This document shows, piece after piece, positions 10,771 to 22,299 of a stretch of DNA of 38,375 bases. The notes under the pieces are model-generated. The model was not told where the DNA came from. It did no database searches and saw nothing but the letters and a program-made list of their open reading frames with translations. Position numbers and translations under genes: made by a program. Where the stretch lies: assembly GCA_019648995.1 (NCBI GenBank), contig BLXT01005793.1, positions 414,170 to 452,544 on the forward strand. The letters run 5' to 3'. The DNA is from Plakobranchus ocellatus (Eukaryota; Mollusca; Gastropoda; Plakobranchidae). The first letter of the stretch is position 1. Every line of letters starts with the position of its first letter.

Positions 10771-11794
10771 AACAAAAAAAAGTTATGTAAAGATAATACT
10801 TTACAGCTGGAAGTTCTGAATTAACTTTTGTCCTACAGATACACAGGATCCGAAGAAAGAAATTAAGACAATGTAAAATGTTCAACAGCCAAAAAAGAAC
10901 AACTGACAAGAAGTTTCTTTATATTATCCATTAAAGATAATCTACGCAGACAATAGTACACCACAGTTTTTTTTTTTATAGTTTCATAATAGTTGACAAA
11001 GATGATATAATCGCCTCAGCATTTGTACATTTTTGTCTCAAGCCAGTCCAAATGAATCTCTCATGAAATTTTGACATCATACTCTGTCACACTAACGATT
11101 CGGATAATGTTGAGCTTTCTAAAACTAAAGCACTAAAAATGGTTTGAAACAGAATGGTAAGAGAAGTGAAAGAAGAAGCAGTGCAATGTGCTGAGAGAAG
11201 AAGCAGTGTCAGTGTGAGGTGCGTCAAGCGATTCAAGGGAGACCAACTTATTTAAGCTCTTTTTAGAAGTTTGTATTATTATTCTTCTTGCAAGCTGAAC
11301 CTTTTCACAAAGGCGATCTGGCCTTTTGGACATTCCAATATGAAAGTTACGAAGATTTGTGAATGGACATATTACTGGAAAACATGAAAAGAAAATCTAG
11401 TGAATACTCTTTTACAAAAAAAAAAAGGTGATATTAAATTGAAAGAAAAAAAAAAACAGTCCAGAGCGTCTTTGTTTTTCAAAACGTTGATAATATAGAA
11501 TGACCGATTTGTAAGGTCAGAACACGAAGGTTGAGATGCGGCAACATCTGAGAGTTACGAGATTGCTGGGCAGCTAATCTTTTTTTTTAAGTTTATTGTT
11601 TTGCCTTTTTGTTTGGAAGATGTACTTTGTTTTTACCAGATGTAAAACTTGTCAAAACCTGAGATTTGAAAATTACAGCTGGAAAGCTCTATCGGTCATC
11701 TGAATACTAAGACGTCACTTTGTGCTCATGGAGTCATTTCTAGACTGTATATGAATTAATAAAAATGAGACAGTTTAGTTTAATATACATGTAT
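10770..11794. other. No gene seen
   Basis: AT-rich, with short poly-A and poly-T runs at 10968-10977, 11418-11427, 11448-11456 and 11581-11588. No motif found. Confidence 0.5.
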
Positions 11795-11802
11795 ATATAT
11801 AT

Positions 11803-11874
<72 letters not shown>
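11795..11874. repeat. (TA)n then (GT)n compound microsatellite
   Basis: TA repeats with occasional AA interruptions run to about 11855 and pass directly into GTGTGTGT, ending near 11874. Confidence 0.97.
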
Positions 11875-11875
<1 letters not shown>

Positions 11876-11879
11876 GGCC

Positions 11880-13235
11880 GATGGAATTTTTGTTTAATTT
11901 ATTTTTGTTTTTGCCATGTTCTTTACGTGTGTCTCTAAAGGAAATAAGTAGAGATTTCTTTTATCCCATCCCTCTATTGACAACCCCATCCCCCGTAGTT
12001 TTTTGGTACGTGAGAATCAAGAATTGTCTTGGCAAATGTAACGGCTCTATTCCTCTGCCATTTAGAGCTTCCTTGTCTTTCCGTTTACAGTGATGGTGTT
12101 GATAATATGATAAATTGTTTCGAATGTTTAGTTATATAGACTGGGAACGGTCATTTTGTAATGGATAAGGGCAACTTGCCATGTAATGACTTTCTCCCTT
12201 TCAACCTTAACTTCTCTTAGGTATTGCCTATTGTCGTGCATAGCTATTCGGCCAGCAAATGCACCCGCTTAGCGACCCAGTATTGAATGGTATCGGGTGG
12301 CTTACATGATTATTGGTCTAATACGTGCGATCGCTTGGCGACTCTGTTTTGTAGCGCTATTGCTCGAGACATTCTTCTTGTCGAGAATGAGACAATCATT
12401 GTCTACATCGGTTGTATGGAGTGATGAATAGGTCGGGTCTCAGCGCGCCAGAATTGCGGGGTTTTCTGTGAAAAGATGTAACCTTTATCTAGTGACACCG
12501 CAGATCGAAATAATTGGTTGCCGAATTTCTAGCGTGGTAGAATCATTATCTGATAAACTGTGTTTCAGTAGCATTTCTTTCTTCTTGTTTATACCAATGT
12601 ATTTTTAGTTAGGAAGATTCTTATCTCCGCGACTACGTTTCTATTGATGCTTTGTCCATTGCACTGATATAAAGCCGTGCAGAATCCGAAGTCTTGCATG
12701 TGGCTTTTGGGAGTTTTACTGCGCGCTGGAAAGATTTCTGTCTCCTGACCTAACCCTGAGCAAGACGAAATTCTGCCCGAAAAAGTTGCAAAACCAGATT
12801 TGTAGCAGACTGCCAGATCACCATTACTATATTATTAGTTTAACTTAAGTATGTATGTTATTACTTATATTCTCTTTGGTTTGTATAGGCGTGTCGCCTA
12901 CTCATAGATCTTGTGTTTCTCATTTGACACGAATAGCAGCAGCAGCAGCAACAGCAGTTGTTGCAATAGTAGTGACAATAGTGGAAATAGGAGCAGCAGC
13001 TGAAAATATTTTTTGTTAATGTATGCAGATTTAGAGAGGCAGATAATACAAAGATGCCTAGTTATATGCTATTGTCTCTATTATATACTTGGTTTATTGT
13101 ATCTATTCTATAATTAATTTATGCAAAGTCTGTTGCTGTTTCATTCAGGGGTTTTATTTATTTTTAATGTGTATATTTGGCTGACGCAAAATTATTAAAT
13201 TGTTGACTCGCTTTTGTGCTTGTTACTTATATATT
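11880..13235. other. No gene seen; GC-richer, TATA-bearing tract 12100-12830
   Basis: The tract 12100-12830 is less AT-rich than its flanks. It carries GATATAAAGCCGTGC at about 12667-12681, which would suit a TATA box, but there is no ORF downstream. A CAG-rich patch (about 12937-12960) follows. An unrecognised LTR or a host promoter are both possible; nothing decides. Confidence 0.35.
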
Positions 13236-13315
13236 AGAAAGAAAGGTGATCCACACAGTAAGCCCAGAAGAAAGAAAGGTGATCCACACAGTAAGCCCAG
13301 ACCCAGTAAGCCCAA
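13236..13315 (+). repeat. 33-bp tandem repeat, two copies plus a part
   Basis: 13236-13268 and 13269-13301 are identical, starting AGAAAGAAAGGTGATCC and ending AGTAAGCCCAGA; a partial CCAGTAAGCCCA follows. Since 33 is a multiple of 3, the surrounding 62-codon frame (13200-13388) carries an 11-residue repeat KKGDPHSKPRR. The frame has no family match and is probably chance. Confidence 0.85.
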
Positions 13316-15283
13316 GTTCGTGAATGTCTTCTTAATGTCTTTATGTTTGTCAGTTAAACCAGTGAGTGCTACACAAACTAAACTATGACCAATCTTAAAT
13401 ACACCATGCTACTCCAGTAAAGTAAAATGAATATGAATTTTTTTAAATATTGTAATTTTCTTTTCATCTTTTCCATCTCTTTTTACCTAATAACTTCTGA
13501 CTGGGATTTTGGGTTTTAACATAGTTTGGTTTAGGTTTTAGTTTTTTTTGGGCTTCTGCTTTTTATCTTATTCATGTAACAATTGAATTTGCTTACCTTT
13601 GGCTGAAATGAAGTACAAACTGACTGCAATATTATAAATTTTACCTACATCCTTATCAGTTTTGCCTTATCATTCAGCATTGTTTGTTTATATAATTCAT
13701 GCCACACAGCGCATATTAAATATATAGTATTTTTGGCTTTTTTGTGTCTTGATTGCTGTTAATAAACAAATCTGATGAAAAGAGATAGTATCTTCTCTTT
13801 TGTTGTTGTGTTTTGTGTCAAGAGAATGTCTGTACCATTAACACCTTAGTGATAAAATCCAATTTGGTATTAGTTTGTTTCTTCTTGTGTTTTTTTATTT
13901 ATATACTTTTCTCTTGAGAATCATATGTGTATATTAGGATTTTTACACTGAAGGCTGTGAAAGATGTAGATTGCGCCAAGCAATCAGTACAGGCTGACTA
14001 CCAAAGCAAGAAATTTCAGAATATCTTTTGCCCCAATTGGCAGCGATTTAGTTAACACTGAATAAGTCTAAACACTAACAACAAAACATGCAGCAGTCTT
14101 AGATCAGGTGCACTGCTAATGAGGTAACAGTAAGAACAATAAAAATTTGAGAGCGTTATCTCCAACATGCTGTTCCTACGGAACAAAAGCAGTTTGTGCA
14201 TGTGTTGCATACCACACCACAGCAACTCGTTCGATTCTATGGAAAGTACGTGGGATCATCTTTATACTGATTTTCAATATAATGTTTGTTTAAGTTCCAG
14301 AGATTAAGAAGACGTTCACGCACTTAGACCTTTAAATTTCACGAAAGATCTTTGTATCCTATTCTCTCGTCTTTTAGGCAATTTCAGTATTATATAAATA
14401 ATAATATGCCGCACTCGAATGTTGTTTGACATTCAGGATATTTATTACTTCAAATTTAACATGCTTACTACAGCAACATATGAAAGGAAAACCCTGTGGA
14501 ACACTCCAAGCCATACCTGGGCCTACGCTGCCCACATTTTTGTACCATCAAAAGTGGAAATACATATTTGAAACGTTGTCTTATTATTTCTTTGTATTCA
14601 AATCTCCCGTTTTGTGATTGTCCATCAGAGGGCAAAGTTCTCAAATATTTCACATAGAATGATCGTCCAAAGAACATTAAAAAATTTTTTTCTCTGCACG
14701 CCATTGTTTTTATCGCCGATCTTCCAACACTTGGCACCTTTGGATATTACTACTGTTTAATCTATACAAATCGCTGTTGAACTTGAAGCATTTATAAGAT
14801 TTTAACAAAAGATTCCTCTTATTTAATATACCACCACTTTATCGTAAAAAAAAAAAAAAAACAACAACAAAAAACACTGAGTTGAAACTAAAAGAAGCGA
14901 AGATAACTTTATTGTTGAAAGTTCAACTTCAAAAAAATTTTCCTTCTTTTTGTTTTTCTCTCTCTGTCTTCTATTCCTTTCTAGGCTCCCTTTCCCCCAA
15001 CTCCTTTACCTTCTTCCTCCCCCCCTCTCTCTCTCTCTCTCTCTCCTCTTTCTCTCACTCCCTCCTTCTCTCCCACCCTCTCCCCTTTACCCCCATCTTC
15101 TCTAGCTTTCTCATTTTCTTTGTCTTTTGTCATTATTATTACTTTTCTTTCTTGAAGGATGTTATTCTAAAATAAGTTGTATTCTGAAAAGCAACAAAAG
15201 CATCATGTAGAAGTCAAAACATATAAGCACCATTTATGACAACTGCAGACAATTGTTACGAGCTATCATAACATGCACCAAGA

Positions 15284-15285
<2 letters not shown>
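13316..15285. other. No gene seen
   Basis: AT-rich DNA. A minus-strand frame at 14468-14737 (89 codons) shows no motif I recognise. CT-rich pyrimidine runs fill 14935-15120 and produce a meaningless Ser/Leu/Phe frame. Confidence 0.5.
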
Positions 15286-15340
<55 letters not shown>

Positions 15341-15371
15341 AAACAACAACAACAACAATAATAACAACAAC
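15286..15371. repeat. (CAA)n microsatellite
   Basis: AAC trinucleotide repeats with one AAA and a few AAT interruptions. Confidence 0.97.
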
Positions 15372-15640
15372 TAATTGAAAATAGATAACTCAAGATGATC
15401 ATAATTCATTGACTAGAATTACACAATTTTTCCTCACCTACTGCAAGCTGACAAATACGATCTTGTACCATTCAAAATGTTGCGATTGCATCATTTTCCC
15501 TTGTAATACACAAAATTCAGACCTATCGTTAAATTATCAATGGGCTATCGAATTCGTTCTCATATATGCCTTTCGTGTTTATTGTATTCTACGGCATAAC
15601 AGTATCGGCCTTTATCTATTGCAAACCTCATCTATACTTA

Positions 15641-15661
15641 NNNNNNNNNNNNNNNNNNNNN
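15641..15661. other. Assembly gap of 21 N
   Basis: Twenty-one N followed at once by 25 A (15662-15686). The gap probably marks a homopolymer that could not be assembled, so the true length here is unknown. Confidence 1.
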
Positions 15662-15867
15662 AAAAAAAAAAAAAAAAAAAAAAAAAGAACACTAGAAAAA
15701 AATCATACAACAAGACTTAGAAAGAACACGATTTGAACAGAGATAGCAAAGAATGAAATTGGATAAGGGCTAAGAGGTCATCAGCATGAGCGAGGGAAAT
15801 GACGCAAGAGACAGAAAATTAAAACATGCTAACTATGCGCTTATTGAAACTTAGCGAGTAAATGATG

Positions 15868-16820
15868 CTAGCAGAAGCAGCAGGTGAGACACTTGGCAAG
15901 AACATGATGTTAGCAGGAGCAGCAGGTGAGACACTTGGCAAGAACATGATGTTAGCAGGAGCAGCAGGATATTGACTCTTGACACGAAGACGATGTTGGC
16001 AGAAGCAGCAGGAGAATGACATTTGACGAGAAGACAATGCTTGCAGAAGCAGCAGGAGACTGACACTTGATGGGAAAATGATGTTGGCAGAAGCAGCAGG
16101 AGATTGACATGAGAAGACGATGTTGGCAGAAACAGCAGGAGAATGACATTTGATGAGAAAATGATGCTGGCAGAAGCAGCAGGAGATTGACTCTTGATGA
16201 GAAGACGGTATTGGCAGAAGCATCAAGAGATTGACACTTGAGAAGAAGACGATGCCAGCTGAAGCAAGAAGTAATTGAAACTTGACGAGAGACGATGTTG
16301 ACATAAATAGAGGAGATTGACATTTGACGAATAAATGACGTTAGCAGTAACAGCAGGTAATTGACACTTGGCGAGAAGACGATGTTAGCAGAAGCAATAG
16401 AAGATTGACGACGTTTGCAGCAGTAGCAGGTGAAAAACACAAAACTCGCCTAAGCCAGTATTCAAACTTAGCGGAAAGTCTACTACCGCATTTAATCGAG
16501 GGACATAACACCAGAAATATCAACAAGCAATTGAAATTCGGTCGGGCAACAGGCATCAATAAGGGCAACAACACGATGACATTTGGTGAGGGACATCAGC
16601 CCAGTAATAGCAACAGAACAATGACATTATTTGAGACACAATATGCCAGGAATAGCAGCAGCAACACAGCAACATTAGATGAAGAACATTAAACCAGGAC
16701 AAGCAACATCTTGAGTGACATTATGTGAGCGACAAAAGGCAAGGAACAGCAATAACACAATAACATTAGGCGATAAAAAGGAAGTCAGGACCAGCAAGAG
16801 CACAATGGCATTAGTAGTAA
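15868..16820. repeat. Minisatellite, 44-46-bp unit, graded divergence
   Basis: Units start GACACTTG or GACATTTG, pass through GAAGACGATGTTGGCAG and end GCAGCAGGAGATT. From 15868 to about 16430 some twelve units are 44 bp, with a few of 39-42 bp. From about 16490 to 16820 related 45-48-bp units (GACATTTGGTGAGGGACATC, AATAGCAACA) continue with much more divergence. Because 44 is not a multiple of 3, the Ser/Leu/Cys-rich frames across it are not protein repeats. Confidence 0.85.
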
Positions 16821-16829
16821 AACAAATGT

Positions 16830-17354
16830 ATTGAAAACAAAAATAAAATGCGTTAAGCGGGGGAAGGTGGATTTAAGGCATAAGACAAAAGATTTTGTGG
16901 AAACGAACATATATCAGCAGATGTAAACAAATGAGGCTATCCAAAGATGAAGAAAAATACTGTTCAAAACCGTAAAGTTCAAAATAGCTCAATTCTAGAA
17001 TGAAAATTTTATCAAAACGGTTTCCGATTTCACTGTAGGTTAAACCTAAAAATATTTATTTAATTTGAAATGATTTTAGATAATATTCTTTGGAAGCAAA
17101 AGCACTGACGTAAAAATAGCGGGGGGAAATGCTAGGTTACTCATCAATGAGCAAATATTTTAGTACTTCTTTCTGTTACCATACAAAAATGAGATATAAG
17201 TTTTGAAACATACTTATCTCGGCAGTTCTATCTTTCATTTGTCTGTTATAAAGAGAATAAATATATACATATAAATGCTGAATCATAGAAACTTGCATTC
17301 TAATATGCAAATTTATGTTCCAAAAACAAAATACTTTATTTGGTGAAGTATATT
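16830..17354. other. No gene seen
   Basis: AT-rich, stop-filled on both strands. Confidence 0.5.
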
Positions 17355-17492
17355 CTAGCCCCTCCCAGCCACTAGAAAATGATATCAGACTTTAAGATCA
17401 CGGATCAGACCAGGCAGGTAGTGGCGGACTCGATTTTCAACCTGCAACTGAAAGATTAATGCAGATATCAGGTGGACTGCTAGCCACTATGT
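17355..17492 (-). mobile_element. SINE copy, decayed
   Basis: On the minus strand TAGTGGCTAGCAGTCC, then CTGATATCTGCAT and CCGCCACTACCTGCCTGG, follow the order of the full copy at 5288-5448, with many substitutions. The B box is no longer recognisable. The tail end is approximate. Confidence 0.6.
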
Positions 17493-18955
17493 ATTCAAAG
17501 CTTCAAAATACATGGGTTTGAATCTAGTTACAATATTGCTTATGTTTGGAGCACAGCTGGGCGACATTTCCACAATGCAAATGATCAGAATACTCACACA
17601 GAACGAAAAGTTTTGTGTGACAAAAAAAAAAAATCCAGGTAAAATAAATGTTCAGAGCTGCCTAAAATTTACAATGACCAAATAACAGGAAATGCGTGAT
17701 TTTGATTTTAGAAATAGGTGATTAGACATTTATGCACTGAATCCATGATATATGTATTGATTTGTTTTCCAGATAGCTGACTGCCTTGGAAACCTTTACC
17801 TCTTTCTCTGGACAAAAATAAATGACAGAAAAAACATTAGAATGCGATTGTTCTGCCACCACTGATAGCTAATCCGTCATAGTCACCCAAAGCAACAGTT
17901 AAGTCTCTCTCAAGGAAGATGTTAAGCAGGCTTGGAGACTCTAACTGTTGTGCTGAATTGTTCTCATGCATTGCCCTTGTAGGTACTGCGCTGATGGATT
18001 TGCAGTAGCGATCTTCAAGCCAGCATTGGTGCTCTAAAGTTTCATCTTTGCGCTGAGTATCTGCTGAAATGATAGTCAGTGAAGAGCTTAGATGAAGACA
18101 TCGTGGACAGCTCGTCATGGTAGAGCGAAGAAGAGAATGTTGCATCTTGGGCAATTCGTTCAGAGCGTAACAGATTTTTGCTTTTCACTGTAAATAATGA
18201 AATTCGCCGAGAAAAGCTACAGATCTGGCACATTTATCCAATTTCATCATGGTGCCATACTGTTTCAAAATGAAATGAAAAAAGTGGATCGAACAGAGGA
18301 AAAATAAGACTCTGACAGCAATACTGTGATAAAGATTTTAGCGAGATCCGACTGAAATTGCAGTAGTGTTTCTCTTGCTAAGTTAGGCTAAAATCGACTA
18401 TCACTTTCCTCGTGCTCTAACTATGAAATGATTTGACTCCAAATGATACTCGAACTAAATGATTAAGGAGACCGTGGATCATGACAACAATAATGAGCAT
18501 AATCATCTGCATTCTCGCCAAATTTATGAACTTCCTCCTTTCTTCCCTTTTATTCCTAAAAAACACACTCCTTCACAAAAAGATAATACTTACGGCATTA
18601 TTCTGTGAAAAAAAAAAAACGGAATAGTTCACGAGCTTTAACAAATGAACCCTACTATGTTTGAGGCCACCTTAGCAAATCATTCATACGTCGCACCTAT
18701 ACTTTATACATTTGTGTACTTTAAATTTTATGTCACTTAAAACTCCTGAACTAGAATTAATATTAAATCTTGTATGAAAGATTAACTGTGGCGGAAGAGT
18801 GCACTGTTTTTGTCAAGAAGTCCAGATTCTACCACCTTCTATTTTTTTTAATATTCTTTCCTAAAAATATAACGACCAGCAATGTTGATAACCTTTGAAA
18901 TATATAAAATTGCCGGTTACTGATTGTTTGCATTGAGACCATAGAGATGCACTAA
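17493..18955. other. No recognised gene; one unexplained minus-strand frame
   Basis: The minus strand is open for 105 codons at 17837-18154 and for 63 codons in another frame at 18042-18233. The 105-codon frame starts at an ATG, has mixed composition without simple repeats and contains AVPTRAMHENNSAQQLESPS. I find no family motif, splice pattern or partner. It may be a relic exon or chance. Confidence 0.25.
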
Positions 18956-18959
18956 TCAA

Positions 18960-19310
18960 TGGCTTTTATTATGGGCTGCATTTGAAGCGAAGGTCTAGAT
19001 TCTATATTCGATATCTAAATCAAGGCGTCATTAGATCTAGATGTACATATGCATGATGATAGATCTAGATTCAAGGCCTAAATATAGCTCTGCTTTCATT
19101 CTGGGTTGTATTCTAGGTAAGCGAAGGGGCATCATTATTTATCTTGGTTATTCCAATTCTAGATTCTAGATTCTGAGTAATTGAATAGCTGTGACTAGAA
19201 ACGAATGTCTAAATTTGGCTTAGATATCTAAATCAAGGTGTCATTGTCTAGATTTCGACAGACCTGATTAGGCTTACAGATCTAGATTCAAGGCCTAACT
19301 ATAGCTATAG
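18960..19310. repeat. Direct repeats rich in AGATCTAGATT
   Basis: A segment of about 106 bp from 18986 (GAAGCGAAGGTCTAG, then ATATCTAAATCAAGG and AGATCTAGATTCAAGGCC) returns from 19198 (GAAACGAATGTCTAA, then the same words) at a spacing of 212 bp. A shorter third match (GGGTTGTATTCTAGGTAAGC) lies between them. The repeats are non-coding. Confidence 0.75.
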
Positions 19311-19360
19311 ATCCATGAGAATGTAGATCTAAGCGAGCAATAATTCAGTACTTAAATCGT

Positions 19361-19361
<1 letters not shown>

Positions 19362-19407
<46 letters not shown>
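19362..19407. repeat. (CT)n microsatellite
   Basis: Pure CT run; it is followed by TGAGAGAG, so the end can fold back on itself. Confidence 0.97.
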
Positions 19408-19409
<2 letters not shown>

Positions 19410-19827
19410 AGAGAGTCAATAATTACTCATTCAAACAAAACAAAAAATAACGAAATTTACATGGCGATTTGCACATTTGGTACAATCCTAACAAGGCTGA
19501 TCACTAAGTGACTGAGTCAGCAGGTGAAAGAAAAGTATAGGAAGCGATAAATCCATTGATAAGAGGCTATATCAATATAAACAACTCATTACATTAATAC
19601 AAACTATGTACATTTTCCACCTCTAGAAACTTTTACAATGCCATGAAAAAGTAAGTGAACTACTTCTCCATCATGATATAATACATAGATTAAAATTAGA
19701 TGCATATAGGAAAAAAATTACGAATGAGTATATTAATTTTGCTCTATGGTTTTGAAAGTGAAGTAGGCAAAAATAATAAGGGGCAAATATTGTTAATATA
19801 CGTATGGAATAAGTTTCCTAAGGTGAG

Positions 19828-20972
19828 TGTTGGGGACAAACACAGCCTGTCAACGGCTACACACAACGTAAGCAACAGCCACCATAAATAACTTAATTAT
19901 ATCGACTGCACGAGAGGTTCACACAATTAAAAGGCAGAACACCGGGGATAGGCGACAGAAAAAAACTATATTATCATAAACAGATAAATATATAAAGAAG
20001 TAGGAGAGTCACATAAAAAAAAAGACAGATAGATACGAGGTGAGCCAATTACAAATGTCCACGCACGCGGGCGCGACAATACAAAGTAATCTGCTAAGCG
20101 TTACGAGATTAGGTAATTAGAGAATTAAATAAAGTTAATACAGATTAATCTACCCACGAGGAAACTCTCCTCAAAAACTACTTCATAGATCAATAAGACT
20201 TATAAATAAAACAACCCCCACTCCAATCACTCGCACATACACACGCCTCTAACTACTTAATCCAACGACGACCCTTGTCCGTAGAAGCTTGTTGCGGGCA
20301 GTAGGGTAAATCTCGAATGTTCAGGGAATGTTCATATATTTATGTCCTCAGCTCAGACACAAGCAATGTTAATTAGTTCACGTAGAAGGAGAAATCATCT
20401 CATAAATAGTTATACAGTCGTAGTATTTAAATACACCGTCACTCACACATCATATACTTGAAAGATCTAGGTCTCTAGCCCTTACGTGAGGGTAGCTAGT
20501 ACAATAGTAATTATAAAGATATTCGATACCACCATTTCACAGGAAAAACATTAATTCGTAGACTTGCGCCATCTTGCGCCAGCAATCTAGGTAGGCACAC
20601 AGCCTTAAGCAAATACAAATACAAATACGAAATCAATTCGCCGCTTCCATGCGGTAACGAAGGTGGTATTAACCCAAAACTCAGGGTCGTAGAGAATTAA
20701 AATATCTCCTGCAGTCTGACAAATCCGCTACAACTTGCAGCCAGGACTGTCCATGACTGTTTTGTACACAGAATAGAACAAGAATGCTCTACTGCTCCAG
20801 AGATCCCGCCAATGTGTAGCTCCGTCCGACTTGCCGTTGTCACGTGGCCTAACCAACCAATCACAACCCACACACACTAAATTAATGACGTAAAACACAA
20901 CCACACTCCCGCTACACTAAAGACCCAACTATGCTCAGCTAAAATCGAAACATAACTTTTCTAGTCCCAACA
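19828..20972 (-). mobile_element. Solo-type LTR, 1145 bp, with 5-bp target duplications
   Basis: On the minus strand the segment begins TGTTGGGACTAG at 20972 and ends GTCCCCAACA at 19828, giving the TG...CA ends and short inverted repeat (TGTTGGG/CCCCAACA) of an LTR. GTGAG stands directly outside both ends (19823-19827 and 20973-20977). The minus orientation is favoured by a CCAAT-type GATTGGTTGG and a CACGTG near 20845-20870, with ATAAATATATGAA (near 20330-20345) further along as a possible TATA box. No purine-rich tract precedes it. It lies about 100 bp past the RNase H end of the gypsy element at 21060-24177, so it could instead be that element's own 3' LTR. The matching duplications favour a separate solo LTR. 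Confidence 0.75.
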
Positions 20973-21059
20973 GTGAGTATGCTATCAAACGATGAAAATA
21001 ATGGGACTTCACAAATTTGAAGGGTTCTCTGTCATGTCAAAACGTTATTTAATGCACAA

Positions 21060-21668
21060 TTGTTCTGCTGAGAAAATCACACAAAGCATTTTGTGAACCT
21101 CTCAGGTATTCAATTGAGAATGCGTGGTTTTGAATTGCCAAGGCCATTCTTGTTAAGGGAGCGTTTTTTGAAACGTTTTGTTCAAGGATATTCCGTGGTT
21201 AGTGGTCTGTCTGCACAATGAAGGGTTTCATATGTAGGAATTCGGAAAATGTTTCTAGTGCAAACACCAATGCTATCAATTCTTTCTCAGCTATACAGTA
21301 TTTACGTTCTCTGTTTAGTAATTTACGTAACACATAATAACATGGGAGCAACGCCCCATTTTGTTCCTGTAACAGAGAAGCGCCGGTAGCAAAGTCCGAG
21401 TCATCGGATTGCAATATAACAATTTTGTTTTAAGTCTGGAACTTACTTTCAGAACTGGCGGTTCGGTGAGAAGCAATTTCAAACCATTAAGACTAGCTTC
21501 ACATTCAGCCGTCCACACGACTTTATAAGGAGCTCTAGCTTTTGTGAATTGAGTAAGAGGTTGAGCGAAATTACTAAAATCTTTTGCGAAGCGTCTGTAA
21601 TAGTTAAACAGGCCTAGAATGCGTTTAATCTCTGCATTTATCAAAGTATTTCTTTGACAAATTGCCAT
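21060..21668 (-). pseudogene. pol: RT C-terminal tail and RNase H relic
   Basis: From 21668 the minus strand reads IKRILGLFNYYRRFAKDFSN, FAQPLTQFTKA, KVVWTAECEASLNGLK and LLTEPPVLKV, the stretch joining reverse transcriptase to RNase H in Ty3/gypsy Pol. After a frameshift near 21430 the RNase H follows: SDDSDFATGASLLQEQNG, CYYVLRKLLNRERKY, AEKELIALVFALETF and QTDH. The usual RNase H acidic residues are present in SDDSD, AEKE and QTDH. A stop follows QTDH, after which the frame continues with MALAIQNHAFSIEYLRGSQN and DFLSR, the normal end of the domain. It would remove RNA from RNA-DNA hybrids during reverse transcription. The RT palm with YxDD is absent. Confidence 0.85.
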
Positions 21669-21704
21669 GGTATGTCATTAAATTTGTACTGATCTTGCAA
21701 GTCT

Positions 21705-22260
21705 AATTATTATTAGTCACTTTCTTTACGATTTCATAAGGGCTCTCATCGGTTATGAATAAGTTATTGCCATCTTTTGGAAACAGGATTGGGACTCTGT
21801 CTCCTTCGTTAAATTCTCTGATTGCACTGCGGTGCCTATTCTTTTTGTTCATCCGAACATTTGGTTCTCCGTTACATTTGCCTAGGCATACGTGACACGA
21901 TTTGAAGTATTTTTTATGTCAGTGATTATGTTGGGCCAGTAAAGGTTTCTGAATATATATTCGCTTCTTCATAGAGTTTATACCGAGATGTCCAGTAGCG
22001 ACGCAGTCGTGACAATGATATAAGACTGTTTTCCTGAGTGAGTCTTTGTCTAAATATTAAGGTCTCCATCCGCCAGCTTTCACTCTAATTGAATCTAACG
22101 ATCTATCTTTCTCTATCTCTTTTCTGAATTCATTGTAGTCTAAACAGTTTAATTCTGTTTTCGGTTCATATTTATTTTGATTTGAAGCGTTAGCCTTATC
22201 TGCTCTACTCTCCGTTCTAATTACTGGCCTGTCGGTGTTGTTCTTTACCATTATCACTGT
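21705..22260 (-). pseudogene. pol: Integrase relic: zinc domain and C-terminal domain, core missing
   Basis: The minus strand reads LNCLDYNEFRKEIEKDRSLD, then HCHDCVATGHLGINSMKKRI and SCHVC. This is the HHCC zinc-binding domain of Ty3/gypsy integrase with its His pair and Cys pair present. It then passes straight to HRSAIREFNEGDRVPILFP and ESPYEIVKKV, which match the C-terminal domain with its G-P-Y/F motif. The DDE catalytic core of some 150 residues that should lie between is deleted. Stops occur before and inside the zinc domain. The domain would bind element DNA for insertion. Its position upstream of RNase H is the notable point. Confidence 0.8.
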
Positions 22261-22299
22261 GACTGTCATTCAGCCATTGTTTGAGAGGACTATCAAAAA

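Noticed and set aside
13200-13388. Small protein with 11-residue repeats
   Set aside because: Only two identical 33-bp units lie in a 62-codon frame, with no family match or sign of a gene around it.
15868-16430. CRISPR-like array
   Set aside because: Units abut with no unique spacers, diverge gradually, and the DNA is eukaryotic. It is a minisatellite.
15819-16440. Cys/Ser/Leu-rich repeat protein on the minus strand
   Set aside because: The repeat unit is 44 bp, so the frame drifts from unit to unit; similar peptides appear in all three frames.
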